Source: Diphasiastrum complanatum (Eukaryota > Streptophyta > Lycopodiopsida > Lycopodiales > Lycopodiaceae). Taken from it: a stretch of DNA of 64,000 nt. The notes below the pieces were generated by a model that saw only the letters and a program-made list of their open reading frames with translations, did not search any database and was not told where the DNA came from. This document shows, piece after piece, positions 1-11,150 of the stretch (positions are counted from its first letter, which is position 1; each line of letters starts with the position of its first letter). A program made the translations under genes and the position numbers. The DNA lies in contig CM055101.1 of assembly GCA_029204225.1 (NCBI GenBank), positions 31,216,519-31,280,518 on the forward strand, written 5' to 3'.

Positions 1-371
1 GTGATTCTGTAGGGAATCACCATTTGTCATCTTGAGGGAGAAAATTTTCTCCTGAGATGTAGCTTGGAAGCTACGTCGCCCACTTCGTACAGGGTGCTCA
101 AGATGTCCCAGACTTCCTTGGAGGTCTGAGCTTCAGACACATGGCCGATTTGCGTATCTGATATGTTGAAGATGATCAGCGCGAAAGCCGTTCCATCCTG
201 CAGCTTCCATCGGGAGATTGCAGCATCGTCGGCTTCGGGTCTTGCCTCTGCACCTGTGACAACATCATACAACTCCTTAGCCATTAGCACAATTTTCATC
301 AATTTCCATAGATGGTAATTGGCTCCATTGAGCTTGTCCACGATGGGACTGGATCTCCCTTGGGAATCCAT
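1..371 (-). pseudogene. Ty1/copia gag fragment, runs off the window edge
   Basis: The - strand ORF starts MDSQGRSSPIVDKLNGANYH at 371 and shows the copia gag (UBN2-type) pattern: LNGANYHLWK near the start, then TSKEVWDILSTLYE. It meets a stop at 27. The copia-like continuation (LKMTNGDSLQNH) is in a different frame, so there is a frameshift close to the edge. A primer-binding site sits about 200 bp upstream. Gag would package element RNA in virus-like particles; this copy is broken. Confidence 0.75.
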
Positions 372-570
372 GTGGAAGTTAGTCTAAGTGACAGTAATAA
401 CTATCAGTGACTTAAGAATGAAAATCTAATGCTATTTACAGAACAAGAAAACAATTATTCTATCGGCTAATAGAATCAGGTTCTGTGGGAAGCTTATCAG
501 GCTATAAAAATAGCTTTGAGATAAAACCGCTTCTGATACAATGTAAGTATTAGATTAAGGAATCAGATGC

Positions 571-582
571 GCTCTGATACCA
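571..582 (-). other. Primer-binding site (tRNA-Met type) of the copia element
   Basis: On the - strand this reads TGGTATCAGAGC, complementary to the 3' end of tRNA-Met and the usual plant LTR-retrotransposon primer site. It directly follows CCCCAGCA, a plausible LTR 3' end at 583. The LTR would extend to higher coordinates but its outer end was not found. A weaker second copy (TTGTATCAGAAGC) lies just downstream near 530-541. Confidence 0.6.
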
Positions 583-2250
583 TGCTGGGGAAAAGGTCCG
601 AAGACTCGGACGTGTGAACAATCGGATTGGAACGATTCTACTATTGCGCGGAGGCAGTGATCGACTAATTACCTCGGTGCGTGCACTACAACAACAGTAG
701 GCGAACACAAAAGTAAAGTAGAGCTTAATTGCGTGGTTGTTTGTGGAAGTGGAAGAGTAGACAATTAGACAAAGCAGTAAGAAAGTCAGACAAGAAGACG
801 AAGTAGTGTAAACATACAAATCTGACAAGAACTCTGACGCAATAAAAGACAGTGATGAATTCAGATTAATGTATAGAAATACAAGTCAGATTAATGTTAT
901 GAGCACAAGACAATAGCGGATGAAACCTCGTGCTCAGGAAGCTAACTCCGCTCCGTAAAAGCTATGAGCTTATTACTGACAATCAGTCTGAAAGAAAAGA
1001 ATCGATGCATGAAAGCATCTACAGTGTCTGTCTCTCTGTAAATCACTATAATTGACCCACTTACTTAATTAGATTACATTTGTCATCTATATACAATTTA
1101 CTTTTGTGCAGATGAGTGTACAAAGAAGATGGCGTGGAGCCGTTGTGCCGTCTGGAGGAGATCGTGGCTGTTGTTGTCATTGTCCAAGTCGTTGCATAGT
1201 ACAGGAAGTGGGCGTGAGAAGGCTTCGACTACTCGGAGTTGAGCGAGTCGTTGCCGTGGCCGATTAAGTTGGGATAGTCAATAAGTCGGACTCCCCGATA
1301 AGTCGGCCAAGTCGGGCTTCCCGGATAAGTCGGCCAACTCCGACAAGTCGGGTGCGATTCTCTTGCCTGTCGTCAGTAATAGAGTATTTCTGCAGACTGT
1401 GCGACAATGCATGTAAAATTGCAGCGACATGAATGGAACTAGATTAACATGGGATTTAGGAGAGTAGAGGTTATAAATCCAACAACTAGGTCCAAGGAGG
1501 TGCTTATGCTTGAAAATTGAGAGCAAAATCAGGAGCCACCCTAAAATGACTGCACATAGTATTCTCTACCAGTAACAGCTTTGCGGGGGGGGGGTCTAGA
1601 AGTAGAGAGGCCAACTACATCTACATGTGGTGTAGATGTGCCGACCTTTGGCTCTGTCTCATCCTGACCTGAGGTGGATGCATGATGCCTAGCAGCTGAT
1701 CTTATTGCAGCAAAAGAAATTGAAAAACATTTAATCACTACAGTCTACAAGTGACAGTCACATTCATCATGCAGATTGCAAAATTCAGAGTTCAAAAGCA
1801 AAAGTTTAAAGAATCATATAACAATACTGTACGTACTATGGTGCTCACCTGCAGTGACCGTTGGAGGAATGATCTCTCTCTGAATTGCTCCTGGTCTTTG
1901 AATCATGCTCGATGTGCATGTGGGCATGCTCCGATCTCATAGCCACACAAACAAAAGAGATGCGCTAGAATATGCATTGGACCAGCAACAAATCACGATT
2001 CGTGGAAACACTACTTGTGGTGTGAAAGAATTTGAGGGAACCCTGCAACCATATTTAATTTCCTCAACTCCTGTAGATTGTTATAATTTGAATGTCTGAA
2101 GCTCTCACGCCATAACATACTTGTCATACCAGTATTTGCAATTCCTTCTTGATGACTCATGTCCTTGTTAGAAATTAATGTTCACAGTTTACCCCTAGTG
2201 TTGTCATTTTGGTTAATTAGGATTATTGGGCCACGAATGCGTACTAACTA
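583..2250. other. Probable copia LTR/unassigned sequence with a short tandem repeat
   Basis: No gene recognised. The first several hundred bases are likely the LTR belonging to the gag at the window edge. From about 1280 to 1351 there are three imperfect copies of a unit beginning ATAAGTCGG(C/A). The ORFs at 1541-1738 and 1751-2099 show no family resemblance and are treated as chance ORFs. Confidence 0.35.
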
Positions 2251-2630
2251 GTCAAGTTATAATTTAGTTAGACTCAAGGTCGAGATTCTAGTGCTTGATT
2301 TGGAGCACAAGTTTTGTTATAGATAGATCTTGGTGCTTTTACCTTATATAGAGACATCAATTGGGCAATTGCTTTAAGGTTGTTTTTTGCTTTTGCTTTT
2401 GCATTTGCTTTTCGGCATAAACCAAAGTCTATTAAGTATGTAGTGCGCCCTAGCTCATTTGCAATGGGACATAGTTGGAGTTTCTCATCATTTGTGTTCT
2501 CTCTCATGTGTTTGGCTATTGTTTCATTAGAATAGGAATCTTGCCTTGGTTTACTTGTATGAGCAAGTCAGTTTTCTAATAATCCTGAGCTTGAAGTTAG
2601 ACCTTGAGTCTAACTAAATTCTAACTTGAC
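2251..2630. repeat. Candidate MITE/foldback: 31-bp terminal inverted repeats
   Basis: The left arm 2251-2281 (GTCAAGTTATAATTTAGTTA...) is the inverse of 2600-2630 with one mismatch over 31 bp, enclosing about 318 bp without coding signal. No matching target duplication was found in the flanks. A Mutator-like or foldback origin is possible. Confidence 0.6.
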
Positions 2631-2639
2631 TTGCGAGAA

Positions 2640-3830
2640 CACCTTCAGCTACCACTTCATTGTTCTTCTTCTCGATAAGACATCGTTCTTCATCAAATTG
2701 CACAATCATGTGTTGCTTTGCAATAACTGAATTTGAGACTAAGTTCTTCTTTATGCTAGATAAATAACATCCTTGCTATCACCAACCTTTCATGAAGTTA
2801 ATTGAATGTGTACCTTCCCAACACCTTTAATATCATAAGTATAGTTGTCCCCCAACTTGACATTAGGGCCATCATCTAGATAACCAATCCCGTCGTGGTG
2901 TCATATGCTTTGATGCACTTGATTTGATAAGCCAACATTCTTCTTCCCTTGAGAAGTTACATGAAGATATCGATGCCAAACACAATTCACAATTGCCAAG
3001 AACCAAAAGCACTTATCTTCGTATAAAGTCCTTCTTCAGCAAAATTTCCTACCTGTTTCTTCTTATTGAACTTGTTTTTCCGGCATTCTTTGGCGTAATG
3101 ACCCAGCTTACCGCAAATAAAGCAATTTCCTTTCTTGTTTGATTTGCCTTTTCTTCACCTTCCAGTTGGTTTGATTGATTTGTCTTTTCCCAATTTCCTT
3201 GTTGATCATGTTACCTTTTCTTTCCTTGCTTTTTTGCTATAAATGCTTGTTCCTTAAGATTACCCCTATTCATAAGATTTTGTCATCTCATTTCCTCTTG
3301 TAATAAAATAGCATTCAGCTCGTCAAAACTAGGCTTAGTCTCTTGTAGAGATAGCATCATGACAAAATTTTGATATGCATGTGGGAAGCTATTAAGCACA
3401 ATAGACACTATGGTAGAATCAGGTACACTTTCACCAAATGCTATGAGTTGACCCTTGAGATCTTTCACTCTAGTACAGTTGTCTGTCATCGATTGCCTTG
3501 TGTTCATTTTCAGTGTTTGAAGTTTATTTAGTAGAATCCGTGATTGATTGATATTCTCTTACAGATTTCTGAGAATATCCAAGCTTCCTTGGGTCCAGGA
3601 GCATCCTTGATATGAGTAATTATCATATCTTTAATTGATAAGTTAATAATATACTCTGCCTTCCTTTTCCGTTTTTGATACTCTCTCGATTTGCTTTTAG
3701 TGTTAGAAGGAAATTCGGTGCCCGTAACAATTTCCCAATATTCTCAATCCATGAGAATATCTTGCATTTTAAATTTCCAAATACACAAGTTATTGCCGTC
3801 AAGCTTAATACATCATTCAAAAAAATTCCT
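2640..3830 (-). pseudogene. Ty1/copia gag-protease relic
   Basis: Reading down the - strand: KLDGNNLCIWKFKMQDIL-like gag start near 3800, then GQLIAFGESVPDSTIVSIVL and NSFPHAYQNFVMMLSLQE (3283-3507), then a CCHC zinc knuckle CFICGKLGHYAKEC near 3090, then a protease-like WLIxSxASKHMTP stretch near 2930-2890 with the catalytic Asp region altered. Several frames are needed, so it is decayed. The order gag-knuckle-protease is that of copia elements. Confidence 0.72.
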
Positions 3831-4849
3831 TAGTTAGCGCCCTTCTAATTTATGTAGATAACCCTCAAATGATCAATATGTAGACAACACGTAATGTTGT
3901 CCTTCAAATCTGTTTGACTAGGTTCAAAACTGCTCCTCATTGGTTGTGGAGTTTTGATGCCCTAATTTATAGGTCTCTCTAACTACTTGCTGAAACCCTT
4001 TGTTGTCCTAACAGATCAGATACCCTACCAAAGTATGTGGGTAAACTTTACTAGCTGGTTGCCCTCAAAATGGGCACTGCCTTTAAATCAAAAAATAAAA
4101 CAAAGCGTGCTGCTTGGAGTCTCTCTATCAAGTTCCAATTGTTGTCAACCACAAATTCCTTCCATGTGCTGATGATGTCATATAGATCTTATCCTTCCTG
4201 CGTGCGAACAAAAGAGTTCTGTAGACCGACAAATAGCGATGATTTTCCAGTGGTATTCTAGCAATGATCTGATTTTAGTAGTAAACTAATTCCATTCAGC
4301 AATCTACAAAGACAGGCTGTTGTCTAGCAATATGTAAATACTTCGTTTTGGTGTCTCCACTTGCATGCAACCACGATTTCCAGTAGAAACCTGATTGGTG
4401 ACCAACGAGCTGCAACAATGGCTCTCAAACAACTTTGATAATTTGGCTGATCTGGCAGAACCTTTCCCCTCTTGTACAAATTTGATAGCTGCCTGGCAGT
4501 TTTATGTAGATGTGCTCCTCTTCAATAGTAGCGATTCCTAACCAACATTCCCTATTTAGCAGCCAGGGCTCTCGAATAATGATTTGATCAGTAGTGCTCT
4601 CTCTCCGAGGATGTCCTTTAGTAGTCAACAAATCTTCTCAGCAGTTGTCTTTCAACAACGTCTCTGTCATTGCAGCAGATAGCTCTCGTAGCCTCTTAAT
4701 GACTAGTAGCACCCCACTGTCTCACATCTGAACCTGCTGGCGCTCTTATACTATATAAATTTAATGCTCAATTCCTAGTTAGGAGTGTACTAATCATATT
4801 GGCACTCACACACCAATGAAGACCAAATTGAGAGATTAGTAAGCAATAG
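3831..4849. other. No recognisable feature
   Basis: Short ORFs on both strands without family resemblance. It probably belongs to the retrotransposon relics on both sides. Confidence 0.4.
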
Positions 4850-5530
4850 ATTAATTGAAAAGAAGAGCTGTAACTCACTACAAATCTATGAAGGTGGGCT
4901 CATACAAAATTGCCAACATTACCTAATCAAATGGAAAGGGTTGCCATTTGAAGACAGTACACAGCAAGAAGATTCTTATATGAAGAGGTGGCCTGAGATA
5001 TTGGAATTTGCCAAAGGACTTTCAGAGCATGATACTTGACCAAGAGTCACATGGTCTTCATTTTGGAGGACAAAACTGCTTAAGTAGGGGGAGTGTCATG
5101 TCTTGCATGTGATTAGCCCATGTGCTCCATAATAAGTATTGCTGAATACAGCCATGGTGCTAAGTCAAAATAGGACCACGGGATAGGATAGTTTACAAGA
5201 AGGCTTGAACAATCGTGCTATATTTATAAATAGTGGGACATATAGTAATGGTTGTACAGCCCAATTCTGACTAAAATGGCCCCAAACTCAAATTAGAGGC
5301 ACCAAGGACTACTATAAATAGAGCAGGTTGTGCTAAATTTGGAGGCTATTCTACATTTGTCTTATTTTAGGTTTCTATGTGATCTGAAGCTTCTCTTTGA
5401 GAGCTTTCATGATGTTCTTGGTTCATGTGCCTACCATCACATGAGAGCTTGACTATGTTCCCCCAATTTAATGAATAATCAATAATGGCCTGATTTGGTG
5501 AAGCTTCTCCTATTTTATCTTGCTTTCATG
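4850..5530 (+). mobile_element. Chromovirus (Ty3/gypsy) 3' end with chromodomain, polypurine tract and LTR
   Basis: From 4893 the + strand encodes a chromodomain-like end of pol: YLIKWKGLPFEDST then PEILEFAKGLSEHDT and stop near 5040. The canonical Trp-Glu after ST is replaced by Gln-Gln. A polypurine tract AAGTAGGGGGAG ends at 5095 and the LTR begins TGTCATGTCTTGCATG at 5096. The LTR contains TATAAATA at 5313-5320. Its 3' end is not defined; about 5530 is an estimate. The rest of the element is missing. Confidence 0.68.
5313..5320 (+). promoter_or_regulatory. TATA box inside LTR
   Basis: TATAAATA followed by GAGCAGG, about 220 bp into the LTR that starts at 5096. Position and sequence fit an RNA polymerase II LTR promoter. 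Confidence 0.5.
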
Positions 5531-7043
5531 ATGCTAATTTGATGTTTATGAATGATTATAGTGTTAAGATGCTATGATTGGCACATGACATGAAGTTTGG
5601 ACGTTGATGCCTATTACTAAGGATTTTCCTTAGGAACGGGTACGGAATCATACCTTGGGAACGACTGTTCCATTGCTATGGTATGTTTGTAGGAACGGGA
5701 TCCTGAAATCTACACATCAATTCTTAGAAACGATCCTGAAAATGTGATAACCTTAAAACCTAAACACGGTCTTGAAAGCATCCTGAAAACACGATCCTGA
5801 TGACTGAAATCATTTTGAAAACGTGAAAATGGACCCTTTTTTTGCCGGATACTATGCACTATACAGGTCATGTTTTGGCCAGATTTTGATTTTGATAGAT
5901 ATTAATTACGTGTCAAAGAATATATGTTGGCATTGTGAAAGGTTGTAATAAGGCCTATGTTTTTTATTCGATCTACTATCTTCAACCATGTTAGTTATAA
6001 TTGTCAAAGAATTTTGTTTGATTACTAAGCTTTTCCGATGGTAGAAATTGTTTTCCTTGTGTCACTAGATTTGATGATACACTAGATATGATGATAGTAA
6101 TTGACCCATCGTGTCATTCAAAAGATGCACAGCTCCGTCTCACCAATTTAGGTGGACAACAATAACATATCCAAATATTCATATAGAAAGCTATTTCTAA
6201 CCAAGGCATTAGCTTGTCTTCTGAATTACGCCTCAAATGTGTAAGGTAGCTTGTATCTATTATGATATATCTTACTTGAATATCTATAACAACTGTACCC
6301 AAAAGTGCAAGTCCCATTGCTTGTATGGGCTCTAGAATTGGATGTAAAGGCAGTCTGTCCATCTTCGACAAACTTTGCGCAAGTTGTTACAAAATTATTA
6401 ACATTTCTGAACAGTGTTGCCCACCACTATTTGCTCTGTTGTTATCTAACTGCAAGGTCCAAGACGTACTTGATGCATAAGTTCAATGATAGATTCCTAT
6501 TATGCAGGTTTTATATTTTGTAAGTTTTATGGCTTTTTATATCTTTAGAGTCAGGGGAATCAATTTTATGCTGTTATTTTAGGTTTTAACTACTTTTTTT
6601 AGTTTTTTTTGAAAAAAAGAAATCTGTCCGAAACTCTTGTTTTGGAATGCAAATGCAGCAAAATGCGTTCTGCTGCATCTTTGATGTGGACATATATTTG
6701 TGCTTGTGACTTGCACCTATTCTAGGCTGTTGATGGCATGTGGAGGGATGTCATATCATGCCGCAGAACGCTGTCCCAGAAGAGTTTTTTTTATTTTGGC
6801 AATGTGGTTTTTAATTAGTATGAAAATTTATAGGGGATCTGATGGTGATTTTTCGAAATTTGCTTAAACACTAGATGGACCCTATTTTTATCAGGTACTA
6901 TTAATTGTATCGACCCTTGATTAAATAGTTGCAATTTTTTTTTAAGTACATTCTTTTGGTTTTCATGGCTAAAAACATTTTAATAAATGTCTTTTCAATT
7001 CATAGACAATATATATAATTTATATGTCATGTATATATAATAT
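5531..7043. other. No gene; diverged repeat-like sequence
   Basis: Between 5630 and 5830 the motifs GGAACGG and GATCCTGAAAA recur, resembling the subterminal repeats of a decayed DNA transposon. A 27-bp imperfect direct repeat (ATGGACCCTTTTTTTGCCGG-like) occurs near 5830 and 6873. AT-rich and without coding signal otherwise. Confidence 0.35.
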
Positions 7044-7291
7044 CAAAGTACCCCACGACACATGTGCCGTGGAGGGGTGGTGCCGTACCGCGGAACACGT
7101 GCCATGGTACGACACCTGCTTTATTTTAATTAATTTATTTATTTTTTGGTTATTTATACCAAAAAATGACTAAAAATAAACAGGTGCCGTGGGTGCCAGT
7201 TCCAGGTGCCGTGGTACGACACTTGGAACTTTGATATATTCAGTTCCACGGCACCTACGGAACCCGTGTCGTGGTACGACACTTGAAACTT

Positions 7292-7293
<2 letters not shown>
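7044..7293. mobile_element. MITE-like element with GTGCCGTGG subterminal repeats
   Basis: The left end is CAAAGTACCCCACGACAC at 7044. The inverse end ACACTTGGAACTTTG is present at 7233 and again at 7293, so the right end appears tandemly duplicated. Inside, CCGTGG/CCACGG motifs recur. CAAAG termini suggest the hAT superfamily. No clean 8-bp target duplication. Confidence 0.55.

Positions 7294-7333
<40 letters not shown>
7294..7333. repeat. (TA)n microsatellite
   Basis: About 38 bp of TA repeats between two MITE-like elements. Confidence 0.95.
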
Positions 7334-7336
<3 letters not shown>

Positions 7337-7337
7337 T

Positions 7338-7692
7338 TTAAGGAAGTGGATGGCGGACCGAATGCGCGTCTAGACGCGGACGCGCCAAAGGTGCGTCCGC
7401 GTCCGCGTCCCCGGACGCGTCCGTTTTTTTTTTGTTAATATATATTTCAGACATGAGGGTCCGGGCTGGACATGGGCAATCTGCGTCCACGTCCGTGTCC
7501 GCGTTCGGTGTCTGGACCCGAACACGTCCGACCCCTCGGACACAAGGTCGGGGACGCGTCCTTTTTTTGCTTTTTTAACCCTAATTAACAATTTAACACT
7601 AATTTTTTTTTAGAAAAACCAAAAAATAGGGTGGACACGTCCACCCCCGGACGCGCCCTTGGCACGTCCGCGTCCACCATCCGCTTCCTTAG
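7338..7692. mobile_element. Non-autonomous DNA element with GGACGCG-rich ends
   Basis: Left end TTAAGGAAGTGGATGGCGGA at 7338 and inverse right end (read inward CTAAGGAAGCGGATGGTGGA) at 7692: about 22-bp terminal inverted repeats. Both ends are dense in GACGCG/CGCGTC. The internal segment carries GGGTCCGGGCTGGACATGGG, also found in inverted orientation in the repeats at 11.2-11.8 kb. No coding capacity. Confidence 0.6.
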
Positions 7693-7771
7693 AACTCATC
7701 TACCACAGACAAGCTGAACACAGTTGCGGCAGCATTCTCCCTGGCTTCCATGCTCTTCCCTGTATCTAAGT

Positions 7772-7865
7772 CTAAGGAAGCGGACCCTGGATGCGGCGTT
7801 AGGGGTGCGTCCGCGTCCGGACGCATCCCCCATTTTGAATTTTTTTTTTCAAAAAAAAAAAAAAA
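7772..7865. repeat. Isolated end of the CTAAGGAAGCGGAC repeat family
   Basis: CTAAGGAAGCGGACCCTGG followed by GTCCGCGTCCGGACGC and a T/A-tract. Same terminus as the elements at 7338-7692 and 11.3-11.8 kb. It could be one end of the element that carries hAT1, but no matching opposite end was found. Confidence 0.5.
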
Positions 7866-8200
7866 TACAGGCAGGTGCCCACGCTGTCTTCCATCCCAAA
7901 AGCAAAATAAAAGCAATTTATGGCCCCTGTTTTTCCCCCGGAATTTATTATCAGAGGGTGTCTGGCACCCACCTGCCCCCTAATTACCTATGCAAAACTG
8001 TGTCATTCACTACAGAAAACCACAAGACCTACACACTACTGTCTCGGTTGATGAATCGGTTTCTCCCCAGATGAACTTCAAGAGCTTACTAATTACTTAT
8101 GGCACTACTTCAACATGCTGCTACATGCGGTCGAAATTTTGCGTACCAACACGGGGGCTCTGAAACATCTCCCAGTTTTCAGGTCCTGACCGGACAAAGT

Positions 8201-8430
8201 GTCTTTGGAGCCCTGTTTAACGTCGAACTTCGGACGGACGTTGCGGGCCGACCGTCGGTCGTTTCCTTGTCCTGTCTGTTCCCACAGTATTCTTGGACCA
8301 TTTTGTCGATTCCAAATTTTCTGATCTCGTCCCTCACGACGTGTCCTTGAAGCCCTATTGAACGTCGAACTTCGGATGGACGTTCTGGGTTTTTCGTCGG
8401 TCCTTTCCTCGTCTTGTCTGTTCTGACAGG
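8201..8430. repeat. Diverged tandem duplication, period about 142 bp
   Basis: 8201-8288 and 8343-8430 share a common core including AACGTCGAACTTCGGA and GACGTT, and end in TGTCTGTTC. GC-rich and CpG-rich, no coding signal. Function unknown. Confidence 0.6.
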
Positions 8431-8841
8431 CTCCTATCGAGGTTGTCCACTAGCCGAAACAGACGGCACCTGAAACGGATCTCGTTCGAAGAAACGGGGC
8501 CGTCGGACAGAAAGCTGCAAAACTAGTCCATTTCGATTGACGAATTGCGTTTCTGTCCCGTCGAACGAGCATTTTGACCGGACGATACCCGAATCGAGCC
8601 AGGCTCGGTCCCTTGGGTTCGTACCCGCTTCACGAACCTGTGGACTGTATTCCTGGACCATTATTACATTCTAGGAAGGCTTAAGTGCATGCTACACAAG
8701 TGCTGCTTTGATGTTGAATCTGCACACACTTGTGGTGCAATGCCTACGACACAATGAGGACGTGGGGTGAGGTTGATGATGTTTATGGATGTGGTTATGA
8801 TGATTATGGTTGTGGCTTGTTTTGATGGTTATGGCTGTGGG

Positions 8842-8843
<2 letters not shown>

Positions 8844-8883
<40 letters not shown>
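8844..8883. repeat. (CT)n microsatellite
   Basis: Forty bases of CT repeat. Confidence 0.97.
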
Positions 8884-8886
<3 letters not shown>

Positions 8887-9280
8887 TTGCACGGAGCAAA
8901 CCATTTCTGACTAACCATTCAAATTTCACAGAGCTAATCATATTGTAAGCAACCACGATAAATTAGCCATGACACAAATAGACTGTAAAAAAATATATAC
9001 ATCTCATCTGATGCCACTATACATGATGCTAAAATGTGTGTCAGTATCTACAAGTCTGTGCTAAAAAAATCATCCCTCTGCATGCCAGATGCATCTGCAG
9101 GGGTGTCAAATACAAAGTCTGGCTGGGAGTCTGGAGGCATCTGGGACTCCTCTAAGTCTGGGCCAACGCCTGCCAAGAGACGACTAGAAAAATCATCAGT
9201 GCGCGGAATGAGAGGCACACATGAAATGAGCAAAAAAAAAAGAAGCATCTTGAACAAGCCAAAAAATAAGTAGCAGCTTA

Positions 9281-10642
9281 CCTGCTGAATGTGCGGAAAA
9301 GGGCAGTCATGCGGCGCTTGCGTGTGACGAAGTCCACAACCGCAAGTGCCCTTGTGAGAATCTCATTGACCCAAGGCAGGCGCTCGATGGAATGCAAGAG
9401 GAGGTCCAGTGAGTGTGCGGCACATGGAGTCCACACAATGGAGGGGTAGTCTGCCATAAGAAGCTCCCCCATACTGCGGCAGTTGGACGCATTGTCCTTC
9501 ACAACCTTTCGCGATACGTTCACACGATCAGTTCACAACTTGGAAACACATTGCAATCAATCGAAAACTACGCAAAACTATTGTATCAACATTAAGCAAT
9601 AAATGACCAAGCAACTAATGAAAGAAGATTATACCTGGACAACGCGTTGTGGCCCGACCTCCTCTATCACTGCGCAAATGATGCTGTAAATGTACTCGGC
9701 CGAATGCACTCTCCCTGCCTCGGAGGCGTCGATGCTGCGCAAGAACATGGAACCGTAACAACTAGAAACAATCACGTTGATGAGTGGATGTCTGCGACGA
9801 TCAATCCACCCATCAGCCATGATGGAACAACCGTATCTATCCCAAGCCTCATGCAGTGCGGCCAGTCTCTCTCTGACTGATGCAACCCGGTCTTGGAGCA
9901 AAGGGCCGCGTAGTGCGTCGGCTGTGGGTGGTGTGTAGCCGGGCCCGCAGACTGCAACTTTCGAGATAGCCTCTCGAAAGATGCGAGATGATGCCATGAT
10001 AAAGGGGAGGTTCAGGTCATAGAACATCTGTTCTATGGTCCTGGTGGCCTCTTTGTGCTGCCCCTCTCTGAAAGATCCCGGCATGGACATCTGTCTGGTG
10101 CCTCGGGATGTGGATGGCTGGGAGGATGTGGATGGACGATGCAGATCTGGAGTTGGTGGCATAGGTGCAGGTGCGGAAGCGGAGGATGTGGACGGGCCGT
10201 GCAGATCTGACAGTGATGGCACAGGCGTACGTGCAGCAGTGGAAGCTGTGGATCCATGGGGAGTACTGGCGGAGGGGGTACGGGTGGCTGTGGCGGAGGC
10301 GGATGTGACGGTGGGGGTGGGGGCGGTGGCGCTGGGTGTACCAGTGGCAGGGTAGGTGGCAGTGGGTGCACCAATGGAAATAGAGTCCACGACATCTGTG
10401 GACGGCTCGCCGGGCTCAACAACTGGCTCAGAATATGCCTCGAGAATGCGAGCCCTCTCTGCAGCGGGGATGACCATAGAAATGCCGACCCCGTAGCGTC
10501 CCCCCGTGGGTCGGACTTGCAATCCCCCCAAATGTGCTCGAACCCGAGAGGCGTTCCCTATGAACTGCTTTCGACAAAAAGGGCAACGCCACTTTTTGTC
10601 GGGCATCAACTCCACCTCATCCCAAATGGGACGAGCGGCCAT
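9281..10642 (-). pseudogene. hAT transposase, N-terminal half (hAT1)
   Basis: The - strand ATG is at 10642, right after a GA repeat. Residues 1-60 hold a BED-like zinc finger (CPFCRKQFIGNASRVRAHLG) in which the last expected Cys/His ligand is not visible. Residues 80-190 are Ser/Thr/Pro-rich linker. Residues about 190-337 are the DUF659-type transposase region with CSIMADGWIDRRRHPLINVI and IEEVGPQRVVQ. An intron follows (GTATAATC...AAAG), then exon VVKDNASNCRSMGELLMADY, CAAHSLDLLL, FVTRKRRMTALFRTFS, ending at a donor near 9280. The catalytic C-terminal half and the dimerisation domain are absent. A possible acidic last exon lies at about 9060-9175. Confidence 0.8.
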
Positions 10643-10901
10643 ATCTCTCTCTCTCTCTCTCTCTCTCTCTCACGCACACACACAAAGAAGCATGCAAATC
10701 TAATCTCTCTCTCTCTCTTCTCCTAGACCCCAAACCCAAGCACCCTAAATCCTAAACTCACACACACACCATGTTTCGTACACGCGTGCACACACACAAA
10801 TCCTCTCTCTCTCCGTCCCTCACTCTCTTGTCTCTTCCTCTCTCTCTCTCTCACACACAAATCACCATACACACATCTATATGCACACAAATCAACAATA
10901 T

Positions 10902-10938
<37 letters not shown>

Positions 10939-11003
10939 AATTATCACACACACACACACACACACACAAACACCATAGCTCTCTCTCTCTCTATGCCTCC
11001 CCC

Positions 11004-11071
<68 letters not shown>

Positions 11072-11090
11072 GCTCTCTTTCTCTCCTCTC
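10643..11090. repeat. CT and CA microsatellite block
   Basis: Long runs of (CT)n, including about 60 bp near 11008-11070, and (CA)n near 10904-10935 and 10945-10968. They lie upstream of the hAT1 start codon on the - strand. Open frames through here are artefacts of stop-free repeats. Confidence 0.95.
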
Positions 11091-11150
11091 GGGCTTCAGG
11101 CTTCTGCAGAACAGCTCGCTGCCCACGCCCTTTTTTTTTTTTTTTTTTGA

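Noticed and set aside
1541-2099. Small ORFs on both strands near 1.5-2.1 kb
   Set aside because: Short, no family resemblance, located in probable LTR or leader sequence of a copia element.
5096-5530. Second LTR pair for the chromovirus end at 4.9 kb
   Set aside because: No matching TGTCATGTCTTGC copy was found elsewhere in the window, so only a solo or truncated end is claimed.
8844-8883. CRISPR-like or regulatory repeat arrays
   Set aside because: All short repeats in the window are microsatellites or two-to-three-copy tandem repeats in a plant nuclear gene; no spacer-repeat pattern.
9048-9257. - strand ORF taken as a separate gene
   Set aside because: More likely a possible last exon of hAT1 or a chance frame; no independent domain.
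10256-10726. + strand Gly-rich ORF
   Set aside because: Antisense of the Ser/Thr/Pro-rich linker of hAT1 transposase plus the CT microsatellite; no independent support.
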